A DNA stretch of 64,000 nucleotides from the NCBI RefSeq assembly GCF_016757215.1, contig NZ_JAESIY010000001.1, forward strand, positions 620,001 through 684,000, in the 5' to 3' direction. This document shows positions 8,489 through 17,780 of the stretch, one piece after another (position 1 is the stretch's first letter; each line of letters starts with the position of its first letter). The stretch comes from Fulvivirga sediminis. GTDB lineage: Bacteria; Bacteroidota; Bacteroidia; Cytophagales; Cyclobacteriaceae. Under the pieces are notes generated by a model, which saw only the letters and a program-made list of their open reading frames with translations, had not been told where the DNA came from and did not search any database. The translations under genes were made by a program, and so were the position numbers.

Positions 8489-9886
8489 TTAGTTACCTCT
8501 TGAACGACTGCCGCCAGAACTTGATCTGCTTCTGCTTGCTCCTGAGCTGCTACTTCTGCTGCTAGGAGAATAGCTTCTAGAACTTCCAGAGCTTCTTGAT
8601 CTTGAAGGTGCACTATAACTGTTATTGCTTCTGCTTCCCGAAGATCTGTTATAACTAGGGCTAGAAGATGAACCTCTAGATCTGCTAGGTGCACTATAAC
8701 TACGATTACTATTCGATCTACTAGGGCTATTGTAGCTTCCGTTAGAAGATGAACTTCTAGATCTGCTAGGAGCACTGTAGCTACCATTTGATGATCTGCT
8801 AGAAGAATTCGAATAGTTTCCTCTACTTCTTGAAGGGCTGCTAGAGGTATTATAGTTAGATGAAGATCTCGATCTAGCTGTATATGATGTCCTTGAGCCA
8901 TTAGAAGAACGGTCGTTGCTAGATGAGCTTACAGACTGTCTTGATCTTCTGTAATATCTATTTTGAGTATTACTATAATCTCTACTTCTAGAAGCGGTTC
9001 TTCCATTTGACACTGAAGTTGACCTGCCATTGCCTGAAGAAGTTCTACTTCTGCTGTTAGTGGTGGCTACTCTGCTTCTTGATGGGCCGGTGCCTCTTCT
9101 ATAAGTTCTGTGGCTTCTAGATTCATTGTTGTTATTAATTATAACTACATTTCTGTAAGGGTATCCGTAATATCCACCATAGTAGCCTCCATAATATCTG
9201 TCATAGTAAGAAGGGTATCCGTAAAAAGGATCATAATAGCCTCCATAAGAACCCCAGCCATAGCCTACTGAAACTCCTGAATGCCAGCCTCCACCCCAGC
9301 CCCAGGTGTTGCCGAATCCTAAAGAAACATTCCAGCCAGACCTGTATGGTCTATACATAGATCCATATCTGCCATAGCCATAATACGGCCTGTAAAAAGG
9401 ATCAAATGCTGTTCCTTGATAGTAGAAAGGATCATTGTAATAAACGTCAGAATAGCTATTGTAAAAATTTACGTTGCCAAATCTATCTCTTACCGGAATC
9501 TGGTTGTTGTAATTGTTATTGCTATACGAAGTATTAGAGTAGTTTGGATTACTGTTATTGTTGTTGTTATAATCCTCATCATAATATTCATCTTCAGCAT
9601 AGTCGCTATTGCTATTATAATCTTCCTGAGATTTGGATTGGTAGCGAGCGATGTACTCTGGATTAACGTTTTTAGCAGAATAACTTGACGTAGGATCTGA
9701 AGAAAAGTCCTCTACCTCTTTGATATCTTGAACTACTTTATCCTCAGCTTTCACTTTTTTCACCTTCACCCTGTCGTCAGAGTTAAAGTACAAGTCATCA
9801 TATTCTTTATTCTGAGCGAATAGCGCTGGTATAGATAGCAGCGATAAGCCCATTACTACAGAAATTTTTTTAAGGTATGTATTCAT
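8489..9886 (-). CDS. Secreted Ser/Arg-repeat low-complexity protein
   Basis: No named family recognised. From the ATG at 9884-9886 it is 465 residues with a signal peptide (about 1-24, ending LFA-QN). Three zones follow. First is an acidic Asn/Tyr/Asp-rich segment with runs of Asn. Second is a Gly/Tyr/Trp-rich zone with GGYYGGYYGY-type runs. Third is a C-terminal half of about 200 residues of SRSRSS / SAPSRSRS repeats. The upstream ATG at 9913 is rejected because it lies inside the predicted -7 promoter box. Likely exported, flexible and strongly cationic; a surface or matrix role is inference. Confidence 0.82.
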   Translation of the reverse strand: MNTYLKKISVVMGLSLLSIPALFAQNKEYDDLYFNSDDRVKVKKVKAEDKVVQDIKEVEDFSSDPTSSYSAKNVNPEYIARYQSKSQEDYNSNSDYAEDEYYDEDYNNNNNSNPNYSNTSYSNNNYNNQIPVRDRFGNVNFYNSYSDVYYNDPFYYQGTAFDPFYRPYYGYGRYGSMYRPYRSGWNVSLGFGNTWGWGGGWHSGVSVGYGWGSYGGYYDPFYGYPSYYDRYYGGYYGGYYGYPYRNVVIINNNNESRSHRTYRRGTGPSRSRVATTNSRSRTSSGNGRSTSVSNGRTASRSRDYSNTQNRYYRRSRQSVSSSSNDRSSNGSRTSYTARSRSSSNYNTSSSPSRSRGNYSNSSSRSSNGSYSAPSRSRSSSSNGSYNSPSRSNSNRSYSAPSRSRGSSSSPSYNRSSGSRSNNSYSAPSRSRSSGSSRSYSPSSRSSSSGASRSRSSSGGSRSRGN

Positions 9887-9906
9887 GGCTGTCCTCGTTT
9901 TGTATA

Positions 9907-9936
9907 TAAACATAATCCTTTATACGACAATTCCAA
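9907..9936 (-). promoter_or_regulatory. Promoter for the Ser/Arg-repeat gene
   Basis: On the minus strand, TTG (9936-9934), a 19-nt spacer and TATGTTTA (9914-9907) match the Bacteroidota consensus at 7 of 8 positions of the -7 box. It predicts transcription from about 9901, which rules out the ATG at 9913 and supports the one at 9886. Confidence 0.55.
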
Positions 9937-9968
9937 AAAACAGATATATGTTAAGCGCAGAATATCTG

Positions 9969-9976
9969 TATATTTG
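9969..9976 (+). promoter_or_regulatory. Putative -7 box for proS
   Basis: TATATTTG is an exact TAnnTTTG match 55 nt before the proS ATG, giving a leader of about 50 nt. The -33 element is weak. Confidence 0.4.
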
Positions 9977-10031
9977 TTGCGCAATTGGATTTTTAATCTA
10001 AATTACATCAAATTTTATACCAAAAATTATT

Positions 10032-11507
10032 ATGGCGAAGGGACTTCCAAAAAGAAGTGAGGACTATTCTAAATGGTACAACGAATTAGTAAAAAAGGCT
10101 GACCTGGCAGAGCATTCGGCGGTTAAGGGTTGTATGATCATAAAACCATATGGATATAGCATATGGGAGAAAATGCAGGCAGCGCTTGACAAAATGTTTA
10201 AAGACACAGGTCATAGTAATGCTTATTTTCCATTGTTTGTGCCCAAAAGTTATTTAAGTAAAGAGGCAGATCACGTAGAGGGCTTTGCTAAAGAGTGTGC
10301 CGTTGTGACGCATTATCGATTGAAAAATGCAGAAGATGGTAGTGGAGTAATAGTAGACCCGGATGCGAAATTGGAGGAGGAGTTGATAGTAAGACCCACT
10401 TCAGAGACAGTAATTTGGAGTACTTATAAAAACTGGATTCAGTCATACCGAGATTTGCCTATTTTGGTTAACCAATGGGCTAATGTGGTAAGGTGGGAGA
10501 TGAGAACCAGGCTTTTTCTAAGAACAGCGGAGTTTTTATGGCAAGAAGGTCATACTGCTCATGCTACCAGAAGAGAAGCTGAGGCCGAGACTGTTCAAAT
10601 GCTAAATATATACGCCACTTTTGCGGAAGAGTTTATGGCTATGCCAGTGGTTAAAGGTGTGAAAACTGAAAGTGAGAAATTTCCGGGAGCTATTGATACT
10701 TACTGTATTGAGGCTCTAATGCAGGATGGTAAAGCTCTTCAGGCAGGTACTTCTCACTTTTTAGGACAGAATTTCGCCAAGGCCTTTGATGTGAAATTTG
10801 CAGACAAGGAAGGTAAGCTGGAGCATGTATGGGGTACTTCATGGGGTGTGAGCACCAGGTTAATGGGGGCTTTGATAATGGCACATTCTGATGATGAAGG
10901 ATTAGTATTGCCTCCTAAATTAGCGCCGATACAAGTGGTGATAGTGCCTATTTTTAAAACAGAAGAGCAGCTAGAAAGTATCAGAGAAGTTGCTGATGGT
11001 TTTAAACATGAGCTGTTAAAACTTGGTGTAAGTGTGAAGTTTGATGATAGAGATACTAACTCACCAGGTTGGAAATTTGCAGAGTATGAGATGAAGGGGG
11101 TACCTGTAAGAATAGCTATAGGACCTAGAGATATTGAAAACGGTACTGTAGAAATAGCCAGAAGAGATACTAAGGAGAAGAAAGTAGTGTCTAAAGATGA
11201 GGCAGTTCAGTATATCACAGATTTAATGGAAGATATTCAGAGAAATATCTATGCTAAAGCTATGGACTTTAGAGCCGAGTTGACTACAGACGTGTCTTCT
11301 TATGAAGAGTTTAAGGAAGTACTTGATGGAAAAGGTGGTTTTGTATCTGCACACTGGGATGGTACTGCTGAAACCGAAGAGAAGATAAAAGAAGAGACCA
11401 AGGCAACTATCAGGTGTATACCTATGGATGCTGAGGAGGAAGATGGAGTATGTATTTACTCAGGAAAACCTTCTAAGAGAAAGGTATTATTTGCTAGAGC
11501 TTATTAA
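10032..11507 (+). CDS. proS: Proline--tRNA ligase
   Basis: 491 residues, the shorter archaeal/eukaryote-like class II ProRS without the bacterial editing insertion. Charges tRNA-Pro with proline. Class II motif 2 ([23 protein letters not shown], about 155-177) and the proline-pocket segment [14 protein letters not shown] (about 236-249) are visible. Next come an anticodon-binding domain and the extra C-terminal zinc-like domain ending in AY typical of this form. A monocistronic unit: its own promoter and a strong downstream terminator. Confidence 0.96.
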   Translation: MAKGLPKRSEDYSKWYNELVKKADLAEHSAVKGCMIIKPYGYSIWEKMQAALDKMFKDTGHSNAYFPLFVPKSYLSKEADHVEGFAKECAVVTHYRLKNAEDGSGVIVDPDAKLEEELIVRPTSETVIWSTYKNWIQSYRDLPILVNQWANVVRWEMRTRLFLRTAEFLWQEGHTAHATRREAEAETVQMLNIYATFAEEFMAMPVVKGVKTESEKFPGAIDTYCIEALMQDGKALQAGTSHFLGQNFAKAFDVKFADKEGKLEHVWGTSWGVSTRLMGALIMAHSDDEGLVLPPKLAPIQVVIVPIFKTEEQLESIREVADGFKHELLKLGVSVKFDDRDTNSPGWKFAEYEMKGVPVRIAIGPRDIENGTVEIARRDTKEKKVVSKDEAVQYITDLMEDIQRNIYAKAMDFRAELTTDVSSYEEFKEVLDGKGGFVSAHWDGTAETEEKIKEETKATIRCIPMDAEEEDGVCIYSGKPSKRKVLFARAY

Positions 11508-11530
11508 TTTAATCCTAATGATCATATTGA

Positions 11531-11578
11531 GTGTCTTAGCTTATAGTAAGTCTATAAGTTAGGGCACTTTTTTGTTTT
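11531..11578 (+). terminator. Terminator after proS
   Basis: A long, slightly bulged hairpin: GTGTC...CTTATAG pairs with CTATAAG...GGCAC around TAAGT, followed by a T run. Confidence 0.7.
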
Positions 11579-11606
11579 AGTATTATCGTATAAGCGCTTT
11601 TGCTTT

Positions 11607-12299
11607 ATGAATAAACCACCCATTATACGCGTCATAATTCCGGCTTTTAACGAAGAAAACGGAGTAGGAGAAGTGATTAATGAAATCCCTAAAGAATTAG
11701 TGGAAGAAGTAATAGTGGTGAATAATGCTTCTACTGATGATACTGAGAAAGTGGCGCTACGATCTGGAGCTACTGTATTAAAAGAGCCTGAAAAGGGATA
11801 TGGTAGGGCCTGTCTCAAAGGTATTGCTTACTTGCAACAAACTGCCAAGACTGATATTGTTGTTTTTTTAGATGCAGATCACTCTGATTATCCGGAGGAG
11901 ATGATAAACTTAATAAGTCCTATAAGAAAAGGAGAGGCTGATTTGGTTATAGGCTCACGCGCTCAAGGAGCTAAAGAGAAAGGATCTATGACTCCACAGC
12001 AAATATTTGGAAACTGGTTAGCTACATACCTATTAAGGTTACTTTATGGAGTGAGGTTTACTGATCTGGGGCCATTTAGAGCTGTAAAATATGAACAACT
12101 GCTATTGCTTGATATGCAGGATAAGACTTATGGGTGGACTGTGGAGATGCAACTTAAGGCTGCTAAGAAAAGGATGAAATGTGTAGAGGTGCCAGTCAAT
12201 TATCGGCAACGAATAGGGTACTCAAAAATATCAGGAACTATAAAGGGTACTGTTATGGCAGGTTATAAAATCATATGGACTATTTTTAAGTATTTATGA
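11607..12299 (+). CDS. Family 2 glycosyltransferase (DPM1/DPG-synthase-like)
   Basis: 230 residues with a GT-A fold. VIIPAFNEENGVGEVI at 10-25 is the nucleotide-sugar start, and DADHSD near 88-93 is the metal-binding DxD region. The family uses UDP- or GDP-sugars, often transferring onto polyprenyl phosphate. No transmembrane segment is evident. It is the first gene of a tight four-gene run; its stop overlaps the next ATG by 4 nt (ATGA). The product could be a polyprenyl-linked sugar feeding the GT-C enzyme downstream (inference). Confidence 0.88.
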   Translation: MNKPPIIRVIIPAFNEENGVGEVINEIPKELVEEVIVVNNASTDDTEKVALRSGATVLKEPEKGYGRACLKGIAYLQQTAKTDIVVFLDADHSDYPEEMINLISPIRKGEADLVIGSRAQGAKEKGSMTPQQIFGNWLATYLLRLLYGVRFTDLGPFRAVKYEQLLLLDMQDKTYGWTVEMQLKAAKKRMKCVEVPVNYRQRIGYSKISGTIKGTVMAGYKIIWTIFKYL

Positions 12300-13750
12300 T
12301 TTTTGAAGTTACAATACTGTCGCTGTATGTTCTGTCATTGGTCTTTATCTGCTTTTTTAGCCTCGGGCAGCTTCATCTTACCTGGCATTACCTAAATGCT
12401 TCTATAAAAAAGAAGCCATTAAATCCACTAAAAGAATACCCCAGGGTAACGGTTCAGTTACCGGTTTATAACGAAAAATATGTAATAGAGCGCCTAATTG
12501 ATGCCGCTTGCTCTTTTGATTACCCAAGAGAGTTGCTTGAAATACAGGTGTTAGATGACTCTACCGATGAAACGGTAGCTATAATAGCCGATAAGGTTAA
12601 GGAGTGGAAGTTAAAGGGTATAGATATTAACCATGTAACCCGGGCAGATAGAGTGGGATTTAAGGCTGGTGCATTGGCTTACGGCTTAGCCTTGGCTAAA
12701 GGAGATTTTATTGCCATTTTTGATGCGGACTTTTTGCCTAATGCTTACTTTTTAAAGGTTACACTGAGTGAGTTTTCTGAAAATACAGGTATGGTTCAGA
12801 CCCGCTGGGGGCATATCAATAGAGATTATTCATTTTTAACTAAACTGCAAGCATTTGCTCTTGATGCTCATTTTTCCGTGGAGCAGGTGGGGAGGCAGCA
12901 TGCAGGTAGCTTTATTAACTTTAATGGTACAGGTGGTATTTGGAGGAAGCGATGTATAGAAGATGCAGGAGGTTGGAGTGATGATACGCTAACTGAAGAT
13001 CTCGATTTGAGCTATAGGGCACAGCTCAAAGGCTGGAAGTTTAAATACCTGGAGCGGTTTGATTCTCCTGCGGAACTACCTGTGATAATGTCAGCAATTA
13101 AGTCTCAGCAATACCGATGGAATAAAGGAGCCGCTGAAACTGCTAGGAAGCATTTTAGAAAAGTGCTCTCGGCTAAAATGAGCTGGATTAATAAGATTCA
13201 TGCCTTTTTTCATTTATTTAATAGCTCTGTATTTATGTGCGTGTTCGTATCTGCGGTGCTGAGCGTTCCTATGCTTTATCTATCAGCCCAGAATGAATAT
13301 TATCACAAGGTATTCACTTATGGATGGGTGCTTCTGATCGGTTTTTTTTCTATAGCTTTTTATTATCTGGTCGCTACTGTTAACTCAAGAAGAGGGCTAT
13401 CGAAGTACTTTTTCATCTTGTTTCTCCCTTTTTTGGTGGTGTCTATGGGGCTTTCTCTTCATAATGGATTAGCTGTATTAGAAGGCTTGTTGGGTAAGAA
13501 AACACCTTTTGTGAGAACACCTAAATTTAATGTAATTTCGAGTAAAGACTCTTGGGAAGGAAATGTCTATGTGAAATCAAAATGGAGTATAATTACACTC
13601 TTGGAGGCATGCATGAGTTTGTACTTTGGGTTTGGGATAGTATTAGGAATCTATCTTAATGATTTTAAATTATTATTTTTTCATTTTATGCTAAGTATGG
13701 GATTTGCCATGGTGTTTTTGTTTTCAATAAAACCAATAAAACGTGGGTAA
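12296..13750 (+). CDS. Cellulose-synthase-like membrane glycosyltransferase, family 2
   Basis: 484 residues: an N-terminal transmembrane helix, a cytosolic GT2 domain with VTVQLPVYNE (about 50-59), DDSTDET, FDADF and TEDLDLSYR, the QQYRWNKG processive-type Q(Q/R)xRW motif near 271-278, and a C-terminal cluster of four membrane helices. This organisation is that of processive or lipid-linked beta-glycosyltransferases. Acceptor and donor are unknown. It overlaps both neighbours (4 nt and 8 nt). Confidence 0.9.
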   Translation: MIFEVTILSLYVLSLVFICFFSLGQLHLTWHYLNASIKKKPLNPLKEYPRVTVQLPVYNEKYVIERLIDAACSFDYPRELLEIQVLDDSTDETVAIIADKVKEWKLKGIDINHVTRADRVGFKAGALAYGLALAKGDFIAIFDADFLPNAYFLKVTLSEFSENTGMVQTRWGHINRDYSFLTKLQAFALDAHFSVEQVGRQHAGSFINFNGTGGIWRKRCIEDAGGWSDDTLTEDLDLSYRAQLKGWKFKYLERFDSPAELPVIMSAIKSQQYRWNKGAAETARKHFRKVLSAKMSWINKIHAFFHLFNSSVFMCVFVSAVLSVPMLYLSAQNEYYHKVFTYGWVLLIGFFSIAFYYLVATVNSRRGLSKYFFILFLPFLVVSMGLSLHNGLAVLEGLLGKKTPFVRTPKFNVISSKDSWEGNVYVKSKWSIITLLEACMSLYFGFGIVLGIYLNDFKLLFFHFMLSMGFAMVFLFSIKPIKRG

Positions 13751-15089
13751 GGGAAAGCGGTATCTGATAGTGGCTTTAGCTGTACTCGTTTCGTTATTAG
13801 CTTATAGTTTTTTAATACTCTACGTAGAGCGGCATGATAACCTTGAATTATTAGGAGTTTATACAGTCCTTTTTTTGAGCTACGTGGTGCTTATTGCCTT
13901 TAGGGAAACGTCAAAGATAGGTTGGCTAGTTGCTTTTGCAATAGTTTGTCGACTTTTGTTTATGATAGACTTACCTGCGCTTTCAGATGATATTTATCGC
14001 TTCGTTTGGGATGGCAGGTTGCTGATTCAAGGAATAGAACCTTTTGCCCAGTTGCCTAGTTATTATATGCAGCCAGGTAGTGAAGATGTTCCAGGCATTA
14101 CTAGTCAGTTATTTGCTTTACTAAATTCACCTGACTACTATACGGTTTATCCTCCGTTGGCACAAGATATATTTTGGATAGCGGTTAAATTGTTCCCCAA
14201 CTCAGTAATGGGTAGCGCAGTAGTAATGCGCTTATTTATAATATCAGCAGAATGTGGAAGTATTTTCTTGCTTATAGCCTTACTTAGAAATTATGGTTTG
14301 GATAAGCGCAATGCCTTACTATATGCTTTGAATCCGCTTGTGATTATTGAGCTTACGGGTAATTTACACTTCGAAGCCATCATGATTTTTTTCTTATTAT
14401 TGAGTGTTTACTCCTTTAGTAAAAATCAATTGTGGCCTTCGGCCTTATGCATGGCTTTGGCTATAGCCACTAAGCTTATTCCTTTAATCTTTTTGCCGAT
14501 ATTTTTACGCTATCTCCCTTTTAAAAGATGCCTATCTTACTATGGTATGATCTTCCTTTTTACGGTTTTGCTATTTCTGCCCATGGCTCGGCCAGATCTC
14601 ATTCATGGTATGACCACTAGTCTGGCCTTGTACTTTCAAAAGTTTGAATTTAATGCCAGTATCTATTATTTGGTTCGATATTTTGGATTTAGAGCCGTTG
14701 GGTATAATATTATAGGCATGGCAGGTAAAATACTGCCATTACTTACTCTGGTTTCGATCTTATTTTATACTTATAAGCATAAATACAATTCCGCTACACC
14801 TGGGGTTATGCTTTGGTGTCTTTTCATATACTTGCTCTTCTCTACTACTATACACCCTTGGTATATTACCCCATTACTAGTTTTGTCAGTATTTACTCAA
14901 TATAGGTTTGTGGTGATATGGAGCTTCCTGATATTTTTGAGCTACTTAGGCTATTCTCAAGTAAGCTTTAATGAAAACCTTTGGTTAACAGGATTTGAGT
15001 ACGGAGTTGTTATTTTTTATTTGTTTTATGAAATTTATTTAAAGAAAAGGGTGCAATTTTCTTTTCACATTTTACCGAAGCACGAATGA
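13743..15089 (+). CDS. Multi-spanning GT-C-type mannosyl/glycosyltransferase-like protein
   Basis: 448 residues from a GTG start, with about 11-12 transmembrane helices. Motifs typical of polyprenyl-sugar-dependent GT-C enzymes: an acidic pair early in the first loop (LSDDIYRFVWDGRLL, about 82-96) and the YPP(L/A) element in VYPPLAQ. The family transfers sugars from polyprenyl-phosphate donors outside the membrane. The first GT2 gene in the operon could make that donor (inference). It overlaps upstream by 8 nt and downstream by 4 nt. Confidence 0.8.
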   Translation: MGKGKRYLIVALAVLVSLLAYSFLILYVERHDNLELLGVYTVLFLSYVVLIAFRETSKIGWLVAFAIVCRLLFMIDLPALSDDIYRFVWDGRLLIQGIEPFAQLPSYYMQPGSEDVPGITSQLFALLNSPDYYTVYPPLAQDIFWIAVKLFPNSVMGSAVVMRLFIISAECGSIFLLIALLRNYGLDKRNALLYALNPLVIIELTGNLHFEAIMIFFLLLSVYSFSKNQLWPSALCMALAIATKLIPLIFLPIFLRYLPFKRCLSYYGMIFLFTVLLFLPMARPDLIHGMTTSLALYFQKFEFNASIYYLVRYFGFRAVGYNIIGMAGKILPLLTLVSILFYTYKHKYNSATPGVMLWCLFIYLLFSTTIHPWYITPLLVLSVFTQYRFVVIWSFLIFLSYLGYSQVSFNENLWLTGFEYGVVIFYLFYEIYLKKRVQFSFHILPKHE

Positions 15090-15691
15090 AAAAGTTATTG
15101 ATAATTTTTGTAAAGAATCCTGAAATAGGAAAGGTTAAAACGAGGTTGGCCAAATCAATAGGAGATAAGCGAGCTTTAAATGTGTATCTGAACCTTCTTA
15201 TTCATACTCAGGGAGTTACTGATAAGTTAGAGGAGGTAGATAGAGCGGTCTACTATTCTGATTTTATAGATGAAGAAGACCAGTGGGATGCTGATGATTA
15301 TCAAAAATTTTTACAACAAGGCAATGGCTTGGGAGAACGAATGGCCAATGCTTTCCGCAGGGCTTTTCAATCGGGGTATGATTCTGTTTGTCTTATAGGT
15401 ACAGACCTTTATGATTTGAGTGTAGACCTAGTTAATAGTGCTTTTAAAAAGCTGGAAAGCTCTGATGTAGTGATAGGCCCAGCTAAGGATGGTGGTTATT
15501 ACCTTATCGGAATGAAACAGCCACATGATGTATTTGACCTGAGCCATTGGAGTACGCCTAATGTGTTTAGTGAGACAATGAAGCTGATTGATAAAAATGA
15601 GCTTTCTTGCAGTCAAACTAAACTGCTGAATGATATTGATATTCTGGAAGATCTTAAAGGGACAGACCTGGAAAGACTTACAGGTTTATGA
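15086..15691 (+). CDS. DUF2064 / TIGR04282-type small nucleotidyl/glycosyltransferase
   Basis: 201 residues with a Rossmann-like GT-A fold. FVKNPEIGKVKTRLAKSIG at 8-26 resembles a nucleotide-sugar pyrophosphorylase signature, GTDLYDLS near 113-120 replaces the DxD, and GPAKDGGYYLIGM follows. Databases often title this family 'arsenosugar biosynthesis glycosyltransferase', but no arsenosugar genes lie nearby, so that name should not be taken as function here. It is the last gene of the glycosyltransferase operon. Confidence 0.85.
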   Translation: MKKLLIIFVKNPEIGKVKTRLAKSIGDKRALNVYLNLLIHTQGVTDKLEEVDRAVYYSDFIDEEDQWDADDYQKFLQQGNGLGERMANAFRRAFQSGYDSVCLIGTDLYDLSVDLVNSAFKKLESSDVVIGPAKDGGYYLIGMKQPHDVFDLSHWSTPNVFSETMKLIDKNELSCSQTKLLNDIDILEDLKGTDLERLTGL

Positions 15692-15767
15692 TAAATTGGA
15701 ATAGTGGCATAAACTTAGCAGAGGTTGATATAGTTAATTTCATTAATAAAGCTTTAAAAAATCGGTT

Positions 15768-16586
15768 ATGTTCTTGAATGAAATAATTATTTATCCTATT
15801 AAATCCTTGCCGGGTGTTCGTCTTAATGAGGCTAAAGTAGAATCACGTGGCCTTCAGTATGACAGGCGTTATATGTTGGTAGATGAAAATAATCGGTTTA
15901 TTACGGCTCGAAAGCATAGTGAGCTATTATCTTTTGTTGTGACCATGGAGATGAATGGCTTTAAAATTAAGGACCGAGAATCTGGCGACTGCTTAACGAT
16001 TCCTTTTCAATATGAAAATGGTAAGCCGGTGGAGGTGTCTATTTGGGATGATACTGTGGACGCGATAGAGTGTGAAGAGGAGTGGGGTAGCTGGATAGGG
16101 GAAAAGGCTGGCCTGGCCTGTAAGCTGGTTTACATGCCAGATTCATCACAGAGGCGAATAAGTGGGCAATGGTCTACAGGTGATGAAACGGTAAGTTTTG
16201 CAGATGGATATCCCATACTCATGATAGGGTCGGAGTCACTGCATGATATTAATGAGAAAGCAGGGGCTCACCTGAGTGTAGATCGATTTAGAGGAAATCT
16301 TATTTTTTCAGGTGGAGAAGCTTATGATGAGTTGCGCTGGAAAGACTTTAAAATTGGCTATAATAATTTTAAGGGACTGAAGCCTTGTGTCAGGTGTGTG
16401 CTTACTACTATAGATCCTATTACAGGAGAGCGAGGAAAAGAACCTTTAGCCACTTTAGCTAAACAAAAGGTGGACGGGAAAGTGGTTTTTGGTCAGCATG
16501 CAATACCGATAGATTTTGGAGAAATTAAAGTAGGTGATGATATTGAGGTCTTATCTTATAAAGATTCTCCCTATGATCCGCTTTAA
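15768..16586 (+). CDS. MOSC domain protein (YcbX/mARC-like)
   Basis: 272 residues: an N-terminal MOSC beta-barrel domain (MFLNEIIIYPIKSLPG...LQYDRRYMLVDE) and a C-terminal MOSC domain with the conserved Cys in LKPCVRCVLTTIDPITG (about 206-222). Family knowledge: MOSC proteins bind molybdenum cofactor through this cysteine and reduce N-hydroxylated compounds or supply sulfur. There is no fused 2Fe-2S domain, unlike E. coli YcbX. Separate from the upstream operon by 76 nt. Confidence 0.88.
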   Translation: MFLNEIIIYPIKSLPGVRLNEAKVESRGLQYDRRYMLVDENNRFITARKHSELLSFVVTMEMNGFKIKDRESGDCLTIPFQYENGKPVEVSIWDDTVDAIECEEEWGSWIGEKAGLACKLVYMPDSSQRRISGQWSTGDETVSFADGYPILMIGSESLHDINEKAGAHLSVDRFRGNLIFSGGEAYDELRWKDFKIGYNNFKGLKPCVRCVLTTIDPITGERGKEPLATLAKQKVDGKVVFGQHAIPIDFGEIKVGDDIEVLSYKDSPYDPL

Positions 16587-16602
16587 AATGGCATTTGGTG
16601 CT

Positions 16603-16610
16603 TAACTTTG
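16603..16610 (+). promoter_or_regulatory. Putative -7 box for hemJ
   Basis: TAACTTTG is an exact TAnnTTTG match, 7 nt before the hemJ ATG. This implies a nearly leaderless transcript starting at about 16616. No clear TTG -33 element. Confidence 0.4.
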
Positions 16611-16617
16611 ACATCAG

Positions 16618-17157
16618 ATGTTATACGTAAAAGCACTACACGTTATATTTATTGTTACCTGGTTTGCGGGACTATTTTACATAGTCCGGCTGTTTATTTA
16701 TCAGGTAGAGGCCAATGAAAAACCTGAGCCAGATAGATCTATCCTTATTAAGGAATACAAAAGAAACAGTAGCCGGCTGTGGTTTGGTATAACTTGGCCA
16801 TCCGCTATACTTACTTTAATATTCGGGACATGGGTGCTGAGCTATGTGCCTTCTTATCTGTCGCTAGGCTTTATGCACATCAAGCTTGGTTTGGTTCTTT
16901 TGCTTTACGTTTATCATTTTCTTTGTCATAGAATATTTAAATCCTTGCAAAAGGATGAGTATAAATATTCTTCTCAGCAATTAAGAGTATGGAATGAAGT
17001 AGCCACCATTTTATTGGTCGGTATCGTTTTTATTATAATATTAAAAAGTGCATTAAGCATGATTTGGGGGTTGGCAGGACTTATCGGCTTTACGGTAGTT
17101 TTAATGTTGGCCATCAGATTATATAAAAAAGTAAGAGAGAAAAATGAAAAAAGCTAA
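16618..17157 (+). CDS. hemJ: Protoporphyrinogen IX oxidase, HemJ/CopD family
   Basis: 179 residues with four main transmembrane helices. The N-terminal YVKALHVIFIVTWFAGLFYIVRLF contains the conserved His in helix 1, and the HIKLGLVLLLYVYHF helix carries further conserved His and Lys residues. Oxidises protoporphyrinogen IX in haem synthesis at the inner membrane. The C-terminus adds an extra hydrophobic stretch. Its end overlaps the SCO gene by 14 nt, linking haem supply with cytochrome-oxidase assembly and a cytochrome c in one operon. Confidence 0.85.
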   Translation: MLYVKALHVIFIVTWFAGLFYIVRLFIYQVEANEKPEPDRSILIKEYKRNSSRLWFGITWPSAILTLIFGTWVLSYVPSYLSLGFMHIKLGLVLLLYVYHFLCHRIFKSLQKDEYKYSSQQLRVWNEVATILLVGIVFIIILKSALSMIWGLAGLIGFTVVLMLAIRLYKKVREKNEKS

Positions 17158-17779
17158 GTTAGAAATAATAGTTGCCGTAATAATCGCAGCACTGGCCGCC
17201 TCATGTGGAGGCTCTAAGGAGTCTGGAGATAAGAAATTACCTTATTTAGGAAGGCATGAGTATAGTGAAACAGATACCGTATATCATACTGTTGCTGATT
17301 TTAGATTTGTAGATCAGGATAGTAACTGGGTGAGTAATGATACTTTTAAAGATAAAATCTATGTTGCGGACTTTTTCTTTACTTCATGTCCTACCATTTG
17401 CCCTAAAATGGATGCTCAGATGCTGCGTATTTATAATACTATTCAAGATGTTTCTGATGTTGCCTTAGTTTCTTATACCATTGATCCTAAGCATGATAGT
17501 GTAAATGTGTTAAAAGAGTTTGCTTTGAAATTAGGAGTGGAGAATACCGATAAATGGCACTTCCTTACAGGAGATAAAGATGCTATTTACCAGCTTGGGC
17601 AAACCAGTTATATGGTAAGTGCTTCAGAGGATCCTTCTGAGCCAGGAGGTTATATCCATAGCGGAGCCTTTATTTTGGTAGATAAAGATAGACACATAAG
17701 AGGGGTATATGACGGCACTAAGCCAGAGGATGTTGATGTTTTGATGAAGGACATAGAAGTGCTTAGAAAAGAAAGTTAA
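17144..17779 (+). CDS. SCO1/SenC family copper chaperone lipoprotein
   Basis: 211 residues. A lipoprotein signal (LAASC, Cys near 21) puts it on the periplasmic side of a membrane. The SCO fold has the copper-binding CPTICP motif (about 84-89) and the distal His in GGYIHSGAFILVDK (about 167-180). The family delivers copper or reduces the CuA site of cytochrome c oxidase. It sits between hemJ and a cytochrome c gene, consistent with respiratory-chain assembly. Confidence 0.92.
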   Translation: MKKAKLEIIVAVIIAALAASCGGSKESGDKKLPYLGRHEYSETDTVYHTVADFRFVDQDSNWVSNDTFKDKIYVADFFFTSCPTICPKMDAQMLRIYNTIQDVSDVALVSYTIDPKHDSVNVLKEFALKLGVENTDKWHFLTGDKDAIYQLGQTSYMVSASEDPSEPGGYIHSGAFILVDKDRHIRGVYDGTKPEDVDVLMKDIEVLRKES

Positions 17780-17780
17780 T

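Noticed and set aside
8455-8901. A 148-codon minus-strand open frame within the Ser/Arg repeat gene
   Set aside because: It is an alternative phase of the same repeats; the main frame has signal peptide, promoter and full length.
15086-15691. Arsenosugar biosynthesis role linked with the arsenite exporter at 51.9 kb
   Set aside because: The genes are 36 kb apart and no arsenic methylase or ArsS gene is present; the name is a family title only.
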